From a virus: a stretch of DNA of 26,760 bases. The notes beneath the pieces are model-generated. The model saw nothing but the letters and a program-made list of their open reading frames with translations. It was not told the DNA's origin and ran no database searches. Both the position numbers and the translations under genes were made by a program. Location: the IMG/VR virus record IMGVR_UViG_3300046331_000136, positions 1 to 26,760 of that record. One strand, 5' to 3'. Within the stretch, counting starts at the first letter, position 1; every line of letters starts with the position of its first letter. Positions 21,902-26,760 of this stretch are shown here, one piece after another.

Positions 21902-23034
21902 TATTTTGGTTTCCTTAGTAGATCACCGTTAACTATTCTATATTCGTAAGCATTGGTATTCATAGGTCCCCATGTAGGAGGCGCCAAGGAATAATCAATT
22001 CCACCAGCAACAGGCGCTTTAGGGGCAGCTGTTAGACCAGGGAACCCGTCTAATGTTCCTTTTGCTTTCATCCAAGCAAGGGCTTCTTCTTTATTGTTTT
22101 GAAGGTTTTCAAGCTCTTGAGCCATTTGAGTTAACCTACGAGCATTTTCAGCTTCAGATTGCTGTGGATCGTAAGCACGAGCCAAGAATCTATTACCCTC
22201 TTTCTCAGTAAACTGAGCACCGAGAGTCGCACGTAAACTTTGTTGAATAACCTTTTCAGCTCTGTCTTGTAAAGCAGCACCCTCAGGTGTAGCAATATTT
22301 CTAACAGTCTTAGGTAAAAGCCCGATCCAAGGCCCTGTAGCGTTGGGTGTTTCCGCAAGAGCCTGAGCCACAGTTCTAAGTTCTGTTGCTGCATCTTGAG
22401 TAGCAACTGTGTCACCAGCTGACTTAACCTGCTCACCACCAGCCTTCTTCTTAATATCAGAGGTAACACCAACATCACCTTTGAATAGCTCTTTTCGTTG
22501 CCAAAGTGCAACTTCATCAGCCTTAGCTTTATCCATGGCTGCTTTAAGAGGATCTGTACCATCAGTGCTAGTAAGAGGTTTGCCCATGCTGTCAACAACT
22601 TCCATTCTTCCATTAGAATAAGACTTCTGGAAATAAGGAGTTCCTGGAATTTGGGTTATCTTTGCTTTAGCATTGCCAGCCGCCTCAGCATCAGCTGCCT
22701 GTAGCTTAGTAATCATTTCACCAGGGTTCTTAGAACCTCCAGCTAACAAAGCATTAGCAAATTTATTACCAAAACCATCAAAGAAACCAGGCTTAGGTCC
22801 CATACCGTCTTGGTTTAAAACACCAGGCTGTTGTTGGTTCAATATGCCAGGGTTTCTATTAGCATTAGGATTAAATCCAGGTGTTGCTAAAGATTGGTCA
22901 GGCATGATTTCTTCGCCAGGAGCTAAACTATCAGCAGTATTTACAGAAGAAAGCGCTCCACGTCTTTTCCAATCAATTGGTGTTTGATTAGTGTCTTGAG
23001 ACATTCCAGATAGTATATCAAAAATCGAAGCCAT
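21901..23034 (-). CDS. Probable internal virion/ejection protein, 377 aa
   Basis: Rich in Ala, Gln, Pro and Asn with a disordered N-terminal third (NPNANRNPGILNQQQPGVLN). The C-terminal third has GPWIGLLPKTVRNIATPEGA, then QSLRATLGAQFTEKEGNRFL and ENARRLTQMAQELENL. This is a helical segment typical of large virion/ejection proteins in podoviruses. It has no membrane helix or enzyme motif. It sits between the S74 virion protein and the muramidase protein with 1-base contacts on both sides, so the three probably form an ejection set. No clear Shine-Dalgarno is seen. Assigned by context; moderate certainty. Confidence 0.68.
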   Translation of the reverse strand: MASIFDILSGMSQDTNQTPIDWKRRGALSSVNTADSLAPGEEIMPDQSLATPGFNPNANRNPGILNQQQPGVLNQDGMGPKPGFFDGFGNKFANALLAGGSKNPGEMITKLQAADAEAAGNAKAKITQIPGTPYFQKSYSNGRMEVVDSMGKPLTSTDGTDPLKAAMDKAKADEVALWQRKELFKGDVGVTSDIKKKAGGEQVKSAGDTVATQDAATELRTVAQALAETPNATGPWIGLLPKTVRNIATPEGAALQDRAEKVIQQSLRATLGAQFTEKEGNRFLARAYDPQQSEAENARRLTQMAQELENLQNNKEEALAWMKAKGTLDGFPGLTAAPKAPVAGGIDYSLAPPTWGPMNTNAYEYRIVNGDLLRKPK

Positions 23035-23035
23035 A

Positions 23036-24214
23036 TTAGTTCACCATAGAGTAATCAACTATCTTGTAGCCGTTAGCGGCAACAGAGATAGCTTTAGGTA
23101 GGACCGCTTCAACTTCATCAGCCATAACGCCACGGAATGTACCATGACCCGCAATATCTTTAAACTCTGGCTTGTACTCGTAATCATAAATGTTATGACC
23201 ACCTTGAGATTTGCCAACATATTTAATGTTTTCTTTCATTCTAGGATCTGAGAAGAAAGATTTAGCAATACCACCTAAAGTAGAAGCTGTTGATGGTCTG
23301 TATGTCTCTGTTCCTGATTTAGAAGAGGCGCCACCATCAAAAGTACTACCAACACCAGCAACACCAGAGATAGTCTTAAGAGCGTTAAGAGTGTTAGCTT
23401 GACTTTCATCAAACTGTGCTTTATTAGCATCCAACTCTGCTTGATTTTGTGTCTGATATAGACCACCAGCTGTTTGACCTTGACCAAAAGCTGTGTTAGC
23501 AAAGTCTTGACCACCCGCCATAGCATTAAGGCCGAACTGCCCGCCTTGTAGAAGCTGTGTATTAGCGTTCAACTGGTTTTGCAAGTTTTGGTTATATTGG
23601 CTTTGACCCTGAGATAGCCCTGTTTTAAACAAATCACCACGAATTGTACTAGCTAAGTCAGTCATCCGATCAGCAGCACCACGTGTTGCAATAGCAGACT
23701 CTACACCAGCTCTAGATGAGTTAATATTACCAGAGCCTGAAGCAGACCTATTAATGCCTGGTAACTGTTGTTCAAATAAATTACGATTTACATCTCTAGT
23801 AGCAGCATCAATCATGCCGCCAACATACGGATTGTTAGCGTAAGAAGACGCAGTACCTAAAATTTGTTGTGTAGGGTCACCGCTGTATTGTTGAAACAGG
23901 TTTTGTGCGTTAGCGCCGGCATTTCCGCTTGCCAATACGTTAGGAAGACCAGCTGCAAGACTGGCGTAGCCTAGGTTACCTGTGTTTTGCCCAAAGTTTC
24001 CTAAGGTGTCCGCAGAGCCTGTCTGATACGGGTTTAGACCCGCAACCCTTTGACCTGTATAAGCAGGTGTATTAAGAATATTTGTTAAAGCTGTGCCACT
24101 ACCTGTGACTGCTTGTTGATAAAGTGGTTTAGAAATCCCCCACGCTGCGTTGGAGATAGCATCACCAGAACTTTGCTGGCTAGATGTACCCTTATCACTG
24201 AAAAACTTACCCAT
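23036..24214 (-). CDS. Virion protein with C-terminal S74 chaperone, 392 aa
   Basis: Residues 1-300 are Gly/Ala/Gln/Asn-rich with helical segments (AWGISKPLYQQAVTGSG, DRMTDLASTIRGDLFKTGLS, SQYNQNLQNQLNANTQLL). This composition is common in proteins coded beside podovirus ejection proteins. Residues 322-392 form a short peptidase S74-type domain: SDPRMKENIKYVG carries the Ser322/Lys327 pair, then NIYDYEYKPEF and FRGVMADEVEAVLPKAI. The domain lacks the long C-terminal coiled coil of the fibre copy. It may be a tail or ejection component that is trimmed after folding. GGAG lies 6 bases before ATG. Confidence 0.78.
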   Translation of the reverse strand: MGKFFSDKGTSSQQSSGDAISNAAWGISKPLYQQAVTGSGTALTNILNTPAYTGQRVAGLNPYQTGSADTLGNFGQNTGNLGYASLAAGLPNVLASGNAGANAQNLFQQYSGDPTQQILGTASSYANNPYVGGMIDAATRDVNRNLFEQQLPGINRSASGSGNINSSRAGVESAIATRGAADRMTDLASTIRGDLFKTGLSQGQSQYNQNLQNQLNANTQLLQGGQFGLNAMAGGQDFANTAFGQGQTAGGLYQTQNQAELDANKAQFDESQANTLNALKTISGVAGVGSTFDGGASSKSGTETYRPSTASTLGGIAKSFFSDPRMKENIKYVGKSQGGHNIYDYEYKPEFKDIAGHGTFRGVMADEVEAVLPKAISVAANGYKIVDYSMVN

Positions 24215-24536
24215 TTTTACTCCATATCCATATTTCTTTAAAGTTTGGTAGGTGTTTTAACCTCTTAAAACCAAACAACTTTAAGAATTTTTGATGTTTT
24301 TGGTCATGTAAATCGTGCAAAGCATGGATCGGACCACCGTGTGTGTTTGCTACAGAGCACCAAGACTCCTGTAGTTTCTCTTTTATACTTTTATTCCAGT
24401 TAAACACATCACAATGGACAAAAGTACCTTGTAAATGCTGTTCAAACCTTATTACATAATCATTAGTAATACAGACAGACACCTTTAGATAGTGCTCATG
24501 TACTACTTCAGGTATCAGAGGAGAACCATAGATCAT
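24207..24536 (-). CDS. Hypothetical protein, 109 aa, possible GNAT-like fold
   Basis: A His-rich soluble protein with GTFVHCDVFNWNKSIKEKL, GGPIHALHDLHDQKHQKFLK and FGFKRLKHLP. The final helix plus KFLKLFGFKRL resembles the end of GNAT-like proteins often coded beside phage tail/internal virion genes (T7 gp13-like/DUF2833 class). The acetyl-CoA P-loop is not clear, so enzymatic activity is doubtful. Start ATG overlaps the stop of the 57-aa gene (ATGA, 24533-24536), and its end overlaps the next gene by 8 bases. The fold call is inference. Confidence 0.6.
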   Translation of the reverse strand: MIYGSPLIPEVVHEHYLKVSVCITNDYVIRFEQHLQGTFVHCDVFNWNKSIKEKLQESWCSVANTHGGPIHALHDLHDQKHQKFLKLFGFKRLKHLPNFKEIWIWSKNG

Positions 24537-24706
24537 GGTCCCTCCAATACTTTGATTCTAGCTTCGGCCTCATATAAAGCCTCCACCACAGTCTGAAGCA
24601 TAGACTCTAGTTTCCTGAGTTCTTCTTGAAGATACTTCAATTGAGACTCTGGTAAGGAAGGCTGAGGGCTCCTAGTATATACCTGTAGTGGAATTTTATA
24701 TGCCAT
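24533..24706 (-). CDS. Small coiled-coil protein, 57 aa
   Basis: ATG at 24704-24706 opens 57 codons to TGA 24533-24535: MAYKIPLQVYTRSPQPSLPE, then a Leu-zipper-like helix (SQLKYLQEELRKLESMLQTV) ending in EARIKVLEGP. The stop overlaps the next start as ATGA, and the start lies 1 base after the nozzle-gene stop, so it fills the space exactly. The N-terminal Pro-rich arm and C-terminal helix are seen in small proteins beside tail genes of podoviruses. A structural or assembly role is possible. Confidence 0.7.
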   Translation of the reverse strand: MAYKIPLQVYTRSPQPSLPESQLKYLQEELRKLESMLQTVVEALYEAEARIKVLEGP

Positions 24707-24707
24707 T

Positions 24708-26423
24708 TTATCGCCTACTTGTAACTATAATGTCTGCATCAAACCCAGAAATACGGAAGTTTTCAATATCGCTTGTGCTTATCTTATAAGCTAAATATCG
24801 ACCAGAAACTTTAGTATCTATCTTGTATTCGGTGTCAGGACTATACATATAATTTGTTGAATATACGATAGCACCGCCAGGTAAATCTGTAGCACCTAGT
24901 TGCCATAAAAACTGACCATCGGTAACTTCAAATTGAGCCTGAGGCACAACGCTTCTAATTTGTTTGTAACCTCTTAAACCTGCTTGTTGCTCATCTAAGT
25001 CAATACCTTCACGAGCAACCCATGATGGTTTAAATGTTTCTAATGCTGCTGGTAAGTTAACCGCACCTACAGTAGGTAAATCGATAGCATATATCCTAGA
25101 CTCTGTAAGACCATTAGTAACATCCGTAATTCCTAACATAATAGGAATCTTAGGTGTTGATGTCTCAAAAGAAACATAGTCAGTGTTGTAGTTTTCGTAT
25201 GTATCTGTAACGTCTGGATATAAAGTCTTGTTAAGATTTACCTGTGCTTCAGCACCACCGATTATATTCGGTAAATCCATAAAAGACCAAGTATCAGATC
25301 TATAGTTATATACAGCAGATCTATTACAGAACTTAGTATTAGCAAAGTTTGCTTCGTTCTGGCGGGTATAGAAACTAAAATAAATTAAGTTAGCTACTGA
25401 GTCATGTAAGACAAAGCAACGGGATTTCTTATTAATGTCCAGATTCTTATAAATGGCCCTGCGTACTCTTCCGTCAGCTAGTGACTTCTTAGTAGAGCCA
25501 TCGTGTACATAGATGTCATCAGAACCAAACACATAATGTTTACCTTCAACCTCGACTACACAGTTTACGTTTAGAATACCTCCAGTAGGAAATAGCCTAC
25601 GGAAGTTGAACACAAAACTAGAACCAGTGTACTCCATTTTCCAGACTTGATCTGAAGAATATAATACAAACTCTGTGCCTAACGCTAGGCCGTCAATAAG
25701 GGGGTTCTTTAGTTCCCCTAATACGTTTTCACCAGCGTTGTTTGTAGTGGATGACTCATCCCAATCAATAGACTCTACCGACTGACCATATTGTACAGGG
25801 TCAGACCACTTAACCATCGTAGGATAATTGATAGCACCCTTAGTAACGTTAAGGGCAATAAGGTAGTCATTGTATGACCGCATGACTGCACAGGTTTCAT
25901 CAGCCGCCCAGGAGGCAGTATTGAAATATTTATACGCCACATCAGTAGTTAGATTACGAGCGTATGGTCTAGTGTTCTTACGAGATAAGACAGATAAACC
26001 AGCTACTTGTGTAGACGCCCAAGGCTCTTCGTTAGTAATTAGTGTTCCAGTAACTGGGGTTTGTAACTGTAGGTTACCACTTGGATAACCACGTACAGTA
26101 CCGTCCTTATCACAGACAAAAACAGTTTCACCAGTGGCTGGATCAGACACAGAACCTACATATCTAGATGAGTCTGTATTGTTTCCCTCAGCTGCCTCAT
26201 AAGTTACTGTAGTTGAGTTCCAGGTTTCTAGATTAAAATCATTCCAAGTCTTTGCAGACTTAACAGCCTGATACAACTGTTTAAACACAGGTGCCCTAGA
26301 GATCCTGTCTTCGTCAAAGATTACGTTGTTACCGTCACTAAAAGCATTAATAGGAAGGTCATAGGGGTTAGCATCAGTAACAATCCCTACCCCACCTAAT
26401 TGTCGAATAGGGAGTGTAGCCAT
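24708..26423 (-). CDS. Tail nozzle-like protein (T7 gp12/tail-tubular-B-type)
   Basis: A 571-aa protein whose N-terminus (LPIRQLGGVGIVTDANPYDL, then INAFSDGNNVIFDEDRISRA) is a strong signature of the podovirus tail protein that forms the nozzle of the tail tube. The rest is beta-rich and WD-like in spacing: SYNDYLIALNVTKG, YPTMVKWSDPVQ, FSFYTRQNEANFAN, then a final immunoglobulin-like block YKIDTKVSGRYLAYKISTSD. It would dock under the adaptor and keep the DNA channel closed until ejection. It follows the collar-type fibre by 1 base. The Shine-Dalgarno is weak (TTAAG). Confidence 0.85.
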   Translation of the reverse strand: MATLPIRQLGGVGIVTDANPYDLPINAFSDGNNVIFDEDRISRAPVFKQLYQAVKSAKTWNDFNLETWNSTTVTYEAAEGNNTDSSRYVGSVSDPATGETVFVCDKDGTVRGYPSGNLQLQTPVTGTLITNEEPWASTQVAGLSVLSRKNTRPYARNLTTDVAYKYFNTASWAADETCAVMRSYNDYLIALNVTKGAINYPTMVKWSDPVQYGQSVESIDWDESSTTNNAGENVLGELKNPLIDGLALGTEFVLYSSDQVWKMEYTGSSFVFNFRRLFPTGGILNVNCVVEVEGKHYVFGSDDIYVHDGSTKKSLADGRVRRAIYKNLDINKKSRCFVLHDSVANLIYFSFYTRQNEANFANTKFCNRSAVYNYRSDTWSFMDLPNIIGGAEAQVNLNKTLYPDVTDTYENYNTDYVSFETSTPKIPIMLGITDVTNGLTESRIYAIDLPTVGAVNLPAALETFKPSWVAREGIDLDEQQAGLRGYKQIRSVVPQAQFEVTDGQFLWQLGATDLPGGAIVYSTNYMYSPDTEYKIDTKVSGRYLAYKISTSDIENFRISGFDADIIVTSRR

Positions 26424-26424
26424 C

Positions 26425-26760
26425 TTAAGCCTTCATAATATAAGCTAATGCGTAGTAAGGGGGTCTATTTTCATGAGCTAAACCACCACCAGTAGTCGTA
26501 GCTGAAGCTGTAATAGTATGGGTGTGGTCGCCAACACCACCAATAGACACAGAGATTCCTGTGGTTGCTGCGGCAGTTTCAGGTGTAAATAGGATGTTAT
26601 TGTTTGCATCACCCTCGCCAGTAGGATAGCCAGGGGCTCCTATACCGTTACCTGCATAGTAAATATGTCTATGACCTGGGTCAGACACTGACGCTGAGTG
26701 GTTATGTGCACCTGCTCCACCAGAAGTAGCAGAGATGTTGTGTGTATGTGATGGGATCTG
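26425..26760 (-). CDS. C-terminal end of a collar-domain tail fibre, cut by the window edge
   Basis: The reading frame is open through 26760, so only the last 111 residues are seen; the apparent internal GTG start at 26688 is unlikely. The fragment has repeated His pairs (SHTHN, AHNH, GHRHI, DHTHTI) and ends in ENRPPYYALAYIMKA. This is the classic end of phage tail-collar/short-fibre proteins (T4 gp12-like), in which HxH pairs hold metal ions along a trimer. The preceding gene body lies outside the window. It is a second fibre-like protein, distinct from the S74 fibre and the adhesin. Confidence 0.85.
   Translation of the reverse strand, partial: QIPSHTHNISATSGGAGAHNHSASVSDPGHRHIYYAGNGIGAPGYPTGEGDANNNILFTPETAAATTGISVSIGGVGDHTHTITASATTTGGGLAHENRPPYYALAYIMKA

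Noticed and set aside
22131-22613. 160-codon - strand ORF overlapping the 377-aa virion protein
   Set aside because: Leu/Arg-rich shadow of Ala/Gln codons in the real frame, with no Shine-Dalgarno, and the true gene fits the operon spacing exactly.
1-26760. tRNA genes or CRISPR arrays
   Set aside because: I saw no T-loop/acceptor pattern or anticodon cloverleaf, and the repeats present are coding repeats of 21 and 30 bp without regular spacers. A tRNAscan run would settle the tRNA point.

Overview
This window looks like part of the genome of a short-tailed (podovirus-type) double-stranded DNA phage with low to moderate GC content. It infects a Gram-negative bacterium and is probably able to lysogenise. 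The evidence is a DUF5309/SU10-type major capsid protein, a portal, an ATPase-nuclease terminase, a T7-nozzle-like tail protein, a lambda-R-like muramidase built into a large ejection protein, and a tyrosine integrase. The host cannot be named from the sequence. The gene content resembles that of aquatic podoviruses, but this is an impression, not a result. No tRNA, rRNA, CRISPR array or insertion sequence was seen, and no stretch over 300 bases lacks a gene.

Layout. Bases 1-4172 are on the + strand. They form a compact early/replication operon of small genes linked by ATGA or GTGA overlaps: unknown proteins, a 5'-3' exonuclease, a Zn-ribbon/DUF3310 protein and a minimal HExxH metallopeptidase. 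The integrase comes last, with its own sigma70-like promoter (3304-3332) and a terminator at its stop codon. Bases 4283-26760 are all on the - strand and converge on the same point, where a second terminator (4238-4275) closes the late transcript. The roughly 50-bp AT-rich gap between the two terminators is the only candidate here for an attachment site, and it is unproven.

The late region, read in its own direction (right to left), runs as follows. It begins with the C-terminal end of a tail-collar-type fibre (cut by the window edge), then a nozzle-like protein, a 57-aa coiled-coil protein, a 109-aa protein and a virion protein with a C-terminal S74 chaperone. Next come a second internal virion protein, the muramidase/ejection protein, a small gene that overlaps the terminase small subunit for 164 bp, and the terminase small and large subunits. 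The head genes follow: portal, an 84-aa protein, an acidic scaffold and the major capsid protein. After a hairpin in a 142-bp gap come a 97-aa protein, the head-tail adaptor, a 901-aa S74 tail fibre and a glycine-rich adhesin tip protein. A five-gene accessory cassette comes next (87-aa protein, two paralogous cupins, a 2OG-Fe(II) oxygenase, 171-aa protein). The lysis cassette closes the region (XhlA-like, GTA-type holin, spanin-like, M15 endopeptidase), followed by a DUF6496 protein.

How it works together (inference). The adaptor and nozzle would close the portal vertex. The muramidase and its neighbours would be ejected to cross the envelope. The S74 fibre and poly-glycine tip would bind the host. 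The M15 enzyme and holin would lyse it. The most unusual element is the oxygenase plus tandem-cupin cassette between the host-recognition genes and the lysis genes. The long terminase-region gene overlap and the structured gap after the capsid gene are the other spots that deserve checking.
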